From: Chloroflexota bacterium
Lineage (GTDB): Bacteria > Chloroflexota > Dehalococcoidia > Lucifugimonadales > Lucifugimonadaceae
Assembly (NCBI GenBank): GCA_029262735.1
Contig: JAJCYY010000031.1
Coordinates: forward strand, 42,780-106,779
Length of the DNA stretch: 64,000 nt
Direction of reading: 5' to 3'
Shown: piece by piece, positions 44,618 through 52,463 of the stretch
Layout of the letters: the number at the start of each line of letters is the position of its first letter
Position numbering within the stretch: the stretch's first letter is position 1
Program-made: the position numbers and the translations under genes
Notes under the pieces: model-generated
Database searches by the model: none
Seen by the model: the letters and a program-made list of their open reading frames with translations, nothing else
What the model was told of the DNA's origin: nothing

Positions 44618-46283
44618 CGGTTCCCATATTCGTATAGGTAGCTGAATTGGTCGGACTCTCCCAGACCCTGACGCGGTTCAGACCGACCTCCGGCTGATTA
44701 AGCTGCACCAGCCTTTCGGAGATCTTCTTATGAAAAACCCTGGCGAGATTCTCCGTGGTAGCCGGAATCTCGAGGAACGGCTCCTCGGTATTCAGCAGCG
44801 TCTCGCTGTACTCCATGACCGTCCTGTCGACGATCCCTCGGATCTGGGCAAAGCCGACCACGAAGCCGTAATCGTCAGGCTCCGACGTCACGAAGCTCGC
44901 CTCCACTCTGTACGAGTGATGGTGTGGCGCGTTCTGACCTGCTCCAGACTGCACAAAGTGCCGGGCGCCGAAGAAAGAATCGACAGCAAGCTCAAAGCGC
45001 GGACCCGGAGCCGCACCACCGGGCAGCTGTGCCGACTCGGGCTCCCTGGGTGGCAGCTCCACGGTGACCCCGTCACCCGACATCTGCAGACGCGACGGAC
45101 GCAGATCGCCCTCCAACGCCATCAGGTCGCGGACCAATCCCATCATGGAGTTCGTCACCAGCCTGAACTCCGCCTTCTCGACAGTCAGGACATCCAACCT
45201 CGCCCATTGCACGGAATCGGCAGCTTGCAGCGCCATGAAAAACTGTGAGATGTCACCCGGGGTTTCGACAGTCAGCGCAACCGGTTCCTCTTCGTCCCGG
45301 GCCTCTGAAAGGGCAGCGCGTAGCGGCGTTTCTGGAGGCAGGTCTGCTTCCAGGCGCTCCGATGCAAGGCGGAACAGGTTCCCGGCTTCTCGCAGCGCTT
45401 CCGACAGCGTCTCCCTTGCAGCGTCCAGTCCCGGCCCTTCACCTGCGGATACTCCGGTGAGAGAGTCGACCGACCGTGCGATCAACTGGCCGAGATCAGA
45501 TGGCGCCAATTCGGCCGGTCGGGCAGGCGACTCAGGAGCCTCGGGAGCCTCCGGGGTGCCGAGATCGCCGTCCGCAGGCGTCTCCGGCTCTTCCGCTGCC
45601 TGTTCGAGAGATGGGAACGTGGGAAATTCGGGCGCAGATGGCGCCTCTGCCGCGGTCTCCTCAGCACCGATGTAGCGGATCTGAAAGCCCGGACCGATCG
45701 TTCGGTCCAGGATCGCCTGCCCCTGCCGGATGAGTTGCCTGACCTCATCTCCGGTCAGGCCGAGTGGCTCACCAATCTCATCCTCCGAGGCGTTCGTCGC
45801 AAGGCGTGCACGGACCACCTCTTGCACCGGTAGCGGCATCTCAGCGATAGCCGCCATGATGATCGCCAACCGGGCATCAGAAGGCGGCTCCTCGTCGGGT
45901 GTCAGGCCGGGCGCAGGGGGCGGTCTCGGAGGTTCTGGCGGCCCTGGCGGTCCGGGGGCGCCGTCCGCTTCGACAGAAGCCGCAGAAACCTCTTCGTCTG
46001 TCCCCGGCTCAGCCAGGGGTTCGTGCTCGTCAACTCCTGAACCGTGCTCATGAGAGCCAGGTGCGATCGCCTGCTGATCAACCTGAGTACCCGTTTCCGT
46101 GACGTGAGGTCCGCCTGCATAGGTGCAGATGCACGGCCCGCCATCGGCGCAGCCCGCACAGCAGAACTCTTCACCATCCTGGACGAACGGAACCCAGCCG
46201 AACTCGGCGAAGCAGTTTGAGCAGGTGTTAGAACGTTGAGTTGGTGAGGTCAACCGGTATTCCAGAAAGGCATGTCCTGGCAA
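44598..46283 (-). CDS. Fusion protein: zinc ribbon, sigma-r4-like HTH, and PTPS/QueD-like domain
   Basis: 561 aa, TTG start (no clear ribosome site, so the start is uncertain). Residues 21-53 are a Cys cluster (CSNC ... CCAGC ... CIC), 133-200 a sigma-70 region 4-like helix-turn-helix (AIIMAAIAEMPLPVQEVVRA, LGLTGDEVRQLIRQ), then a Pro/Glu linker. Residues 428-550 are a PTPS/QueD-like domain: zinc ligands H442, H454 and H456 (HHHSYRV), PATTENLARVF, and E542 (VWES). The catalytic Cys four residues before H454 is Gln and the LDH dyad His is missing, so it is probably not a pterin synthase. It heads the operon and is followed by the PTPS-related membrane protein. Confidence 0.7.
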   Translation of the reverse strand: MPGHAFLEYRLTSPTQRSNTCSNCFAEFGWVPFVQDGEEFCCAGCADGGPCICTYAGGPHVTETGTQVDQQAIAPGSHEHGSGVDEHEPLAEPGTDEEVSAASVEADGAPGPPGPPEPPRPPPAPGLTPDEEPPSDARLAIIMAAIAEMPLPVQEVVRARLATNASEDEIGEPLGLTGDEVRQLIRQGQAILDRTIGPGFQIRYIGAEETAAEAPSAPEFPTFPSLEQAAEEPETPADGDLGTPEAPEAPESPARPAELAPSDLGQLIARSVDSLTGVSAGEGPGLDAARETLSEALREAGNLFRLASERLEADLPPETPLRAALSEARDEEEPVALTVETPGDISQFFMALQAADSVQWARLDVLTVEKAEFRLVTNSMMGLVRDLMALEGDLRPSRLQMSGDGVTVELPPREPESAQLPGGAAPGPRFELAVDSFFGARHFVQSGAGQNAPHHHSYRVEASFVTSEPDDYGFVVGFAQIRGIVDRTVMEYSETLLNTEEPFLEIPATTENLARVFHKKISERLVQLNQPEVGLNRVRVWESPTNSATYTNMGTDAAASA

Positions 46284-46474
46284 TACCAGATTAGATCGCG
46301 CGCTCGCGAGGCTGGAGTCTCAAACAGGTCAAGATAGGTAACAATCAGGTAAAGATGCCGCACCGATCAGCTCAATTTGAGAAGCTGAAATCGGGCCAGG
46401 CACTCCGGCGAGGAAGCCGTTTGCACGCGCAGAACCGCCTGATGCTCTTCATCTGCCGTTAGTCTGATGCGGCC

Positions 46475-47149
46475 ATGACCGCCCATCTCACCCGATATCG
46501 CCTGAGTTCAATCGCACCGTGGACAACCCTCGCTGCGTGTGCCGGCCTGGCGATCGGTGACGGCGTGTTGTCTGCGATCACGCCGGACCACAACATGGTC
46601 GGGGATACCAGCAGCCAGCTCATGAGCCCCGACGCCCGTTACTCGGTTCTGGCACGGGTGATAGTAGGGCTGTATGCAGTCCTGCTCATACCGCTTGCGG
46701 CGGGGCTTTCAGATCGATTTTCTGGTGCGGTCTCTGGCCGACCGATCTTAGCCGCTCTCGTCGTGACGGCTATCTGGGTCCACATCGCGGCTGCCCTGGT
46801 CTCCGCGCTGGCGTTGAACGATTCAGAAGCAGAAGTAATCGGTGGGCTGAGCGCTAACGAGATACACGATCAGGCCGCACTCGTGATGTTTGGAGCTGCC
46901 TTCGCAGTGCTTGTCGGATATGCGGCCGGCCATCGATCAAGCGGGAAAGCAATGCGGCTTGCGACCTTTGTGGCGCTCGGTATCTTCGTGATACCCGGCC
47001 CGCTGTTTGTCGCCGAGGTTTGGACCGAGGTGAACGGTGTATCTGAGCGCATTCTGGGGGCACTGTTCATGACGTGGATGTCAGTGGTCGCCTGGAGCTG
47101 GCGTGCCGGGCCTGGCGACCCGCCGGGCCCGGCAGCTACGCGACTTTGA
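46475..47149 (+). CDS. DUF998-like membrane protein
   Basis: 224 aa with about six membrane helices: TLAACAGLAIGDGVLSAITP, then NMVGDTSSQLMSPDARYSVL (a soluble loop typical of DUF998), YAVLLIPLAAGL, AALVVTAIWVHIAAALVSAL, and so on to FMTWMSVVAWSWRAG. It is divergent from the PTPS-fusion operon (192 bp apart), and its 3' end overlaps the convergent gene at 47136 by 14 bp. Function unknown. Confidence 0.7.
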   Translation: MTAHLTRYRLSSIAPWTTLAACAGLAIGDGVLSAITPDHNMVGDTSSQLMSPDARYSVLARVIVGLYAVLLIPLAAGLSDRFSGAVSGRPILAALVVTAIWVHIAAALVSALALNDSEAEVIGGLSANEIHDQAALVMFGAAFAVLVGYAAGHRSSGKAMRLATFVALGIFVIPGPLFVAEVWTEVNGVSERILGALFMTWMSVVAWSWRAGPGDPPGPAATRL

Positions 47150-47507
47150 ACATCCCGTAGATCTTGTGGAGAATCAACGCCCCGGCCGCGCCAAGCAGCA
47201 TCGTGACGAATGCCCCGATGCCCGAGACTATGGCTATCGGCGCCCAGTGGCCGCAGTCCAACCGTGAACTGCATATCCACGCTGACGCACCGGCGTAGCC
47301 GGCAAAGAAGATCATGCCAAAGAACGCCCCAACGATGGTCCCTGTGATCAAGGCGCGCCTGCGAGACCACTCCGGCCTGTTCGTAAACGGACCTTCGGTG
47401 ATGAGCGGCCCCGGGCCATCGACCGCGCCGCCGGGAGACGGGGAGCCGGCATCGCTTGTGGGATGCATCGGCGCCTGGCTGGTGATCGGAGTCTCTAACT
47501 GGCTCAT
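47136..47507 (-). CDS. Small membrane protein, unknown
   Basis: 123 aa from ATG 47507 (a TTG at 47516 is possible). A Pro/Gly/Ser-rich N-terminal half with no obvious domain is followed by two to three hydrophobic segments (RALITGTIVGAFFGMIFFAG, APIAIVSGIGAFVTMLLGAA, ALILHKIYGMF). Two Cys (ICSSRLDCG) lie in the loop between the helices. I do not recognise it. Convergent overlap of 14 bp with the DUF998-like gene. Confidence 0.5.
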   Translation of the reverse strand: MSQLETPITSQAPMHPTSDAGSPSPGGAVDGPGPLITEGPFTNRPEWSRRRALITGTIVGAFFGMIFFAGYAGASAWICSSRLDCGHWAPIAIVSGIGAFVTMLLGAAGALILHKIYGMFKVA

Positions 47508-47803
47508 CGGCAGCAATTATGACGCAATAAAGAACGACGCGCATCACCCTGAGAGGAGTTCTAAGTCGAGCCGACGAGGAGAGCGGGGATCTCGACATAT
47601 CCTGGTTCGACACAAGATCAGAAGCGGTTCCGTTGACTTCTTCTCCCAGATTGGGAGGGATGGGTGCCCGTTTACGGGCGCGGGTGGGTCGTATTGTCAT
47701 GCTGAACGCGTGTACACAAACGCACCGTTCAGATTTGTGTTGACGGCGAAGTTACCCGACCCTCGATTTAGGCGTCGATGAAACTAGATCCATTACTCGT
47801 CGA

Positions 47804-47856
47804 TGAGCAACGGGATTTTGACCCGCGGGTCGTGGGTTCGAATCCCCACATTGCCG
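47804..47856 (+). other. tRNA-like 3' fragment (possible attachment-site remnant)
   Basis: CGGGATTTTGACCCG can form an anticodon-arm-like hairpin, and GTGGGTTCGAATCCCCAC resembles a T-arm, in the right order and spacing for the 3' half of a tRNA. No matching acceptor or D-arm precedes it, and the T-stem has mismatches, so it is not a working tRNA. Such 3' halves are left behind by integrases. A serine-recombinase tail lies 250 bp downstream. Confidence 0.4.
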
Positions 47857-47909
47857 ATCTGAACCTGTAACTGGAATGTAGCGTCAATATCCGCTAAGGT
47901 GCGCGTACT

Positions 47910-48068
47910 ATGACTACAGAAAAACAGCCTGAAGACAACGCCACCGAAAAGCCTCCGATGGAGACACCGGGGCAACGAGCTGGTGAAACCGAGAAGAACA
48001 TATCTGCTACTGCACCGGCCGCCAAATCATGGTTGGGTCGGCTCATGGATAAGATCATGATGCGATAG
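47910..48068 (+). CDS. Candidate 52-residue small protein
   Basis: ATG at 47910 to TAG at 48066-48068. A charged, Pro/Glu-rich N-terminal part ends in an amphipathic stretch (SWLGRLMDKIMMR). AAGG lies about 10 nt before the ATG. No known homologue comes to mind; coding status is uncertain. It lies between the tRNA-like fragment and the recombinase tail. Confidence 0.3.
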   Translation: MTTEKQPEDNATEKPPMETPGQRAGETEKNISATAPAAKSWLGRLMDKIMMR

Positions 48069-48073
48069 GCTGA

Positions 48074-48289
48074 GAAGTCAGATCTAACGCTGCCTGCCCA
48101 CTAGATCGAGTGCGAGATCTCACGTCGTTGACCAACGAAGAACGACAGAGATTGATGCAACTGTTGGTCGAAGAAGTTAGGGTGGATGGTGCAGTCGTTA
48201 CGATTAGCGCTGTGATTGAACCGCCTAAAGCTGCACAGGCCCGTAGATTTCGTACACATCATCCTGAACTTGATTCAGCATCTCCCTGA
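48074..48289 (+). pseudogene. C-terminal fragment of a serine site-specific recombinase
   Basis: An open frame without start reads LTSLTNEERQRLMQLLVEEV followed by RVDGAVVTISAVIEPP, which resembles the end of large serine recombinases (helix then 'RVEVDGDxVTI' strands). The catalytic part is absent. Its distal end runs into a dispersed repeat (GAACTTGATTCAGCATCTC) and stops at 48287-48289. A leftover of an integrated element. Confidence 0.5.
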
Positions 48290-48335
48290 AACCAGTCAAA
48301 GGGACATTCCGGATCAAGTCCGGAATGACAGAGAG
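48255..48335. repeat. Dispersed repeat copy
   Basis: CATCATCCTGAACTTGATTC and ATTCCGGATCAAGTCCGGAATGAC form a paired repeat of the same GTCATTCTGAAC-type family as at 3617 and 14019; ATTCCGGA..TCCGGAAT is an internal palindrome. Confidence 0.6.
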
Positions 48336-48518
48336 CCCAATCTGGAAGCGGAGATTCGGCGATCATGTCACCAGGGCCTCCGTCAACATATACTCGAGTA
48401 TGCTGAACTCTTGCTATTCACCCGCTACGCCCGCCGCTTGACCGCCTCCGCAGAGACGAACAGGAAACTTGGCCGCGCACGCTCCTTCAGAAACTCCGGG
48501 TCTGCAAGCTCGGCGGCC

Positions 48519-49180
48519 TCAGACGCATGCGGGCTCCAGCACACGCGAAATGCGAAAGCCGCCGTCGATCAATGAGTTGATAACCGTTTCCATAGAGCGG
48601 TGATACTTCACAACACCGTCGACAAACCAGGTCGAAACCCTTCTCCCCTCGTCCTTGTAGTGCGCCAGTCTCCACGCAACCGGCTCTCCAGCCCCATTCC
48701 GGTCCCACAGCGGCTCCACCAGTCCCTGGCCCGACGTCGCCACCGGATGCTCCATGGAGAAAACGTAGCTGCCGCCATCTGTCAGCCATGTATATATCTT
48801 CTGGAACAGAGGCAAAACGTCCTCCACATAGTGGAGCATGAGCGAGCTGACCACGAGGTCGAAGGAGCCTGGCTCGAACGCCGCCTTCTCCGCCGACGCA
48901 TGTATATATGTAACGCCCTCGTGAGTACGTTCGGCCGCCATTTCCAGCATCCGTTCGGATATATCCATGCCGACCACAGATGCGGCGCCCTGCTCTGCCA
49001 GCCAACGGCACATCCCACCTGCCCGCAGCCCATGTCCAGCACTCGCAGGCCCATAATGTCGTCCGGCAACAGACTCTTCAGGTTCGGCTGTTCAACAACC
49101 TCGTTCATCGTGAAGCGTTCGGAACGCAGCCTCTGGTAATCGGCGAAAAACTCGGGATCGTCATAGATGTTCTGCGGCAT
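48519..49180 (-). pseudogene. SAM-dependent methyltransferase, frameshifted
   Basis: Two overlapping frames encode one class I methyltransferase. The upstream frame (start 49180) gives MPQNIYDDPEFFADYQRLRS ... LRVLDMGCG; after it the gene is continued in another frame from about 49013 (GMCRWLAEQGAASVVGMDISE, then DLVVSSLMLHYVEDVLPLF). Adding one G to the GGG run near 49024 would restore LDMGCGAGGMCRW, the SAM-binding motif I. So a 1-bp deletion in a G-run breaks it; it could be real decay or a sequencing error. About 220 aa when repaired. Substrate unknown. Confidence 0.65.
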
Positions 49181-49577
49181 TCTCGTCTCGATCCGCCAGC
49201 TTGCCAGGTTTCACAAATGTCCGGTTGATGCGGCCTGAAACAGGCCACTCAGCCGCTCCCATCTTACCGATGAGTACCGCTCAGAACCGGGACAACTGAC
49301 CGGTCTCAGGCGTCGTTGCTCGGCAGGCGACAGCAGCCGGACTGGGACCTTCTTCCTCTTGTGAAAAAGGGGCGCAATTTCGTGATATTTTTCATTTGTT
49401 AGTGCTTGTTAACATAATGCTGTAACCTCTACTGAAATCGTCTGAAAGCGTACGGAATAGAGGCACATATTGTGAAATTTGTAACAGTATCTGTCATTCC
49501 TGCTGCTCAAAGCGGTTTTACCGTCACGGCTTTTTAGCCACGCGATCGGTGCAGCCGACAAGAGGGGAGGGACCACC
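49181..49577. other. Gene-free upstream region of the kinase-like gene
   Basis: AT-rich from about 49380 with a small GGCTTTTTAGCC hairpin near 49527. No gene is seen. It should hold the promoters of the methyltransferase (leftward) and the kinase-like gene (rightward). Confidence 0.35.
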
Positions 49578-50303
49578 ATGTTGGCAGTGACAATTGGCGG
49601 CCAGGCCGGTGCAGGTGGGCTTGAGATCGGGCAGCTGGTGGCGAAGAGAATCGAGGGGAAATATGTTCAGAAGCAGGCTATACGAAGGGTAGCGAGGCAA
49701 CTCGGCGCATCGGTCGAGGCTGTAGTTCGCAAAGAGCTGGCATTTCACAGCCGCTGGAAGCGAACGGGCCACAGGATGGAGGTCTGGCTCGCGCAACTCG
49801 GGCGGACCTGGGCGGGCGATCCCTGGGCCATGCCGGCGGGCTACACAACGGAGATTGAGCCGATCTCAACACGCCGGGAGCTGCCCGGACAGATCTCAAG
49901 CGCTGAGTACTGCAAAGCCGTTTTTGACAACGCTGAACGATACTTGAGCGAAGGCAACGTGGTCCTCACTCATCGCGCAGGCTGTCTCACGCTGCAAAAC
50001 CGGCACGAGGCTGTTCACGTTGGTCTGTTCGCACCCATGGACAGGCGCGTCGCACGAGTCGCGTGGCGGTACCGAATAGGCAGCGGAGAGGCTGAGGATT
50101 GGGTCGAAACGATGGACTCGGCACGCGCTGCATGGTTCACCGAACTCGCAGACGAGGACCCGCATGATCGTTCGATATACGACATCGCAATCGATGTGGA
50201 CGGGTTGGTGGAGGACGATCGCGCGGCGCAGTCGGTGACCGAGGCCGCAATGGAAATGCGCTTCGGCGTAACAGCGACGAATCACCAGGTTCAACCGGTC
50301 TAA
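49578..50303 (+). CDS. Cytidylate-kinase-like P-loop protein
   Basis: 241 aa, ATG with GAGGGGAGGG upstream. The start MLAVTIGGQAGAGGLEIGQL is the modified P-loop (GxGG in place of GKS/T) of the cytidylate-kinase-like family, and KYVQKQAIRRVARQLG follows as in family members. VVLTHRAGCLTLQ and HVGLFAPMDRRVARVA are the core strand and the lid/adenine region. Enzymatic role unproven; some relatives are nucleotide kinases, others bind nucleotides. Isolated gene with no partner. Confidence 0.7.
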   Translation: MLAVTIGGQAGAGGLEIGQLVAKRIEGKYVQKQAIRRVARQLGASVEAVVRKELAFHSRWKRTGHRMEVWLAQLGRTWAGDPWAMPAGYTTEIEPISTRRELPGQISSAEYCKAVFDNAERYLSEGNVVLTHRAGCLTLQNRHEAVHVGLFAPMDRRVARVAWRYRIGSGEAEDWVETMDSARAAWFTELADEDPHDRSIYDIAIDVDGLVEDDRAAQSVTEAAMEMRFGVTATNHQVQPV

Positions 50304-50427
50304 CTGCGCCTGATTTCGCCCTCACGCTCATCGTGTGCGTTTCCGCACCGGAAGAAAAAAAAACGCCGTCCTGAGCCTGTCGAAGGACGGCTAATATACG
50401 CCGTACGGAGTCGGTTTTTACCAGCAC

Positions 50428-51138
50428 CTAAACCGAAATTGTGCCTATCGCCGGGCGGCCTCGCACACCTGTGTGATTCTTACCTGCGAAATTTGCGTCC
50501 GCGAACCACAGCGTGCCGTCCTCATCCATGCTCAGGCCATGCACGAACGGGTCTTCCGCGCTCATCGTGATCCGGTCAAGCTCATCGCCCGTCTCCAGGT
50601 CGTAATGGACGATCACGTTGTCAGTCGTGTGCGCGCACCAGATGCCTTCGCCATCGATCGCAAGACCGTGCAAGCGCACCAACTCGCACGGAATTCGGCG
50701 CTGCTCCCTGAAGCCATTCAGCGCATCGACAAGCACGATCTCCTTTGGTCCCGTCGCCGTGTACCAGAGCATGTTGCGATCGTGATCCCATTCGATACCG
50801 TGAATGCCCGTATCACCGATCGGATGGCGGGTCACAAGTTCGCCTGAATCGAGATCAAGCTGAAGCACCGCGCTCACATGAGTGTCCGTGTCTTTGTACG
50901 GTCGGGCGGTCGTCGTGCCGTTCGATGCGGTCCAGAGATATCCGGCGCCAACGGTTATTCCAGAGCCGTTTTCGGTCGGCGTCTCATAGCGCCGAAGCAG
51001 GTGACCCTCGTCGTCTACCACCGCAACATCGTCAGTCTCCTGGTCCATGATGAACAGCTCGTCGTCCGCCCACTGCAGCCCGTTCGGATTGGCCACAGGT
51101 GTGGGAATTTCGCTGGCGACTCTGCTCGTGGCTCGCAT
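50428..51138 (-). CDS. Beta-propeller (SMP-30/YncE-like) protein
   Basis: 236 aa, no signal peptide. Repeats of the type NGLQWADDELFIMDQETDDV, GAGYLWTASNGTT, GIHGIEWDHDRNMLWYTATG, HGLAIDGEGIWCAHTTDNV and HGLSMDEDGTLWFADANF build a 6-bladed propeller like gluconolactonase/SMP-30 or YncE. It may bind or cleave a small ligand; without metal ligands being clear, function remains open. A 63-bp methyltransferase fragment lies just upstream in the same orientation. Confidence 0.7.
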   Translation of the reverse strand: MRATSRVASEIPTPVANPNGLQWADDELFIMDQETDDVAVVDDEGHLLRRYETPTENGSGITVGAGYLWTASNGTTTARPYKDTDTHVSAVLQLDLDSGELVTRHPIGDTGIHGIEWDHDRNMLWYTATGPKEIVLVDALNGFREQRRIPCELVRLHGLAIDGEGIWCAHTTDNVIVHYDLETGDELDRITMSAEDPFVHGLSMDEDGTLWFADANFAGKNHTGVRGRPAIGTISV

Positions 51139-51248
51139 ATTTTCTCCATTCCAGGACCGTAACGGCTGACGAATCCAGGTACCGACGATGATTTGCGCCC
51201 ACCTTACCGGACAGCCGGGCGAAGAGACACCGTGCAGGGCGAGATCGC

Positions 51249-51312
51249 TCAGTCCAGCTTCCGGCCCACCGTCTCAACGGCTGTCACAGCCATGAACGCG
51301 AGCGGATTTTCA
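51249..51312 (-). pseudogene. 3' fragment of a methyltransferase paralogue
   Basis: The minus strand here encodes ENPLAFMAVTAVETVGRKLD and a stop, which matches the end of the methyltransferase at 51588-52385 (ENPATFNAALAIETVGRKPN). Nothing of the rest of the gene remains. It is one half of a decayed copy of the lpdA-methyltransferase segment; the other half is at 51506. Confidence 0.75.
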
Positions 51313-51318
51313 ATAAGA

Positions 51319-51341
51319 CCTCGCATCTTGCGAGGTTTTTT
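51319..51341 (+). terminator. Intrinsic terminator (orphan)
   Basis: CCTCGCA (51319-51325), loop TCT, TGCGAGG (51329-51335), then six T. It reads on the plus strand, where no gene lies upstream in the window, so its transcript is unknown; it may end an unannotated small RNA or be inherited debris. Confidence 0.7.
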
Positions 51342-51366
51342 GTTCAAGTGTGGAATCCAGTCTCAT

Positions 51367-51493
51367 CGCGACAAAAACGCGGTTCTGGCACACATATGCG
51401 AAGACTCGTCTAACCGCAACGAAAACGCGGCTCCGTCGCATCAAGACTCGTCTAACCGCAACGAAAATGCGGCACTGCCGTCTAAAACGCGGC
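51367..51493. repeat. Short tandem repeat, 42-bp period
   Basis: Two 31-bp copies (51401-51431 and 51443-51473), beginning AAGACTCGTCTAACCGCAAC and differing at one base, are set 42 bp apart; partial copies sharing AAAACGCGG lie before (51367-51382) and after (51478-51493). It occupies the gap between the two decayed gene fragments. Only 11 bp separate the copies, so it is not a CRISPR array. Confidence 0.75.
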
Positions 51494-51505
51494 TTCCGCC
51501 GCCCT

Positions 51506-51583
51506 TTAGAGTGGATCGCCTCGCCTGTCACCGACGCTCCCGCCTCCTTAGATCGCCCCTCCCAGCGTCGAGTGAGCGTACGA
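51506..51583 (-). pseudogene. 3' fragment of an lpdA paralogue
   Basis: The sequence GTGGATCGCCTCGCCTGTCA and what follows match the 3' end of lpdA (52464-52545) with scattered changes that break the frame. It is the second half of a decayed copy of the lpdA-methyltransferase pair, in the same order and orientation as the intact pair just upstream. Confidence 0.75.
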
Positions 51584-51587
51584 ATGC

Positions 51588-52385
51588 TTAATTTGGCTTT
51601 CTGCCGACGGTCTCAATTGCGAGTGCTGCGTTGAAGGTTGCGGGATTTTCAAAACTATCCGACAGGTAGTTCTTCACCTCTACGCGTTCTTGTTCAGATT
51701 CGATGTAGGGCTCGAAATACGGCATTAGCGAATCGACGTCTGGAGCGATAGTTTTGAAGTCTCGCATGCTGAAGTGCCGCGTTGAACTCGATACCGATTG
51801 GATTTCAAATCCGGCGCCCAACATCAGTTGCGTTTGGGCTTGCCCAAAATCGGGATGACCCTTGCCACTGGCCCAGTCTTCAATTCGCCTCCGGTGAAGT
51901 TCGCCCATCAGTTGTGATTTCGGGAATGACTGCTGTGACGAGGCGATACCGTGCCTGGCCCCGTAGATACCACCGGACTTCAGCACGCGAAATATTTCCG
52001 AGAGAACTTTTGCAGAGTCGGGGATGTGCTCGACTACCATGTTGGTGAAGACGGCGTCGAACGAAGAGTCATCGAACGGGAGTTCAGTAATACTGCCGGT
52101 CATGAACTCAGCGTTGACCAGCCCCGCATCGGAGAAGGTGGATCTTGCGACCTCGATCTGGTCCTGGCTAATGTCGAGTCCGGTCACCGAACCAGGAGCA
52201 ACAATTTCCGCAAGGCCCTTAGTGATAGTCCCGGGACCGCATCCTCCATCAAGGAGGTCCATTCCCGCCTTCAGATACGGGAGAAAGAACGCAGCTTCCA
52301 CCGATGCAGAGCGCCGTGCCATCGCATTTGTGACTACATCTGTACGGCCGTGGATATAGGTCTCAGGACGGGCATTGCCGGTCAT
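51588..52385 (-). CDS. SAM-dependent methyltransferase (UbiE-like)
   Basis: 265 aa, ATG at 52385 with AGGAG 9-10 nt upstream. LDGGCGPGTITKGLAEIVAP is motif I, TGLDISQDQIEVARS motif II, and FDDSSFDAVFTNMVVEHIPD and EIFRVLKSGGIYGARHG are motifs III-IV of class I methyltransferases of the UbiE/COQ5-like kind. Substrate unknown, perhaps a small molecule. It starts 78 bp after lpdA on the same strand; a decayed duplicate of the pair lies downstream. Confidence 0.85.
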   Translation of the reverse strand: MTGNARPETYIHGRTDVVTNAMARRSASVEAAFFLPYLKAGMDLLDGGCGPGTITKGLAEIVAPGSVTGLDISQDQIEVARSTFSDAGLVNAEFMTGSITELPFDDSSFDAVFTNMVVEHIPDSAKVLSEIFRVLKSGGIYGARHGIASSQQSFPKSQLMGELHRRRIEDWASGKGHPDFGQAQTQLMLGAGFEIQSVSSSTRHFSMRDFKTIAPDVDSLMPYFEPYIESEQERVEVKNYLSDSFENPATFNAALAIETVGRKPN

Positions 52386-52463
52386 AGTGCGTTACTCCTG
52401 AGTTTGGGATGTCCAAACTACGTGGCGCACCATAACACTGGAAAGGAAAGCGCATCCAAGCTG

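Noticed and set aside
51367..51493. CRISPR array
   Set aside because: Only two full repeat copies, with an 11-bp interval and no cas genes; a plain tandem repeat.
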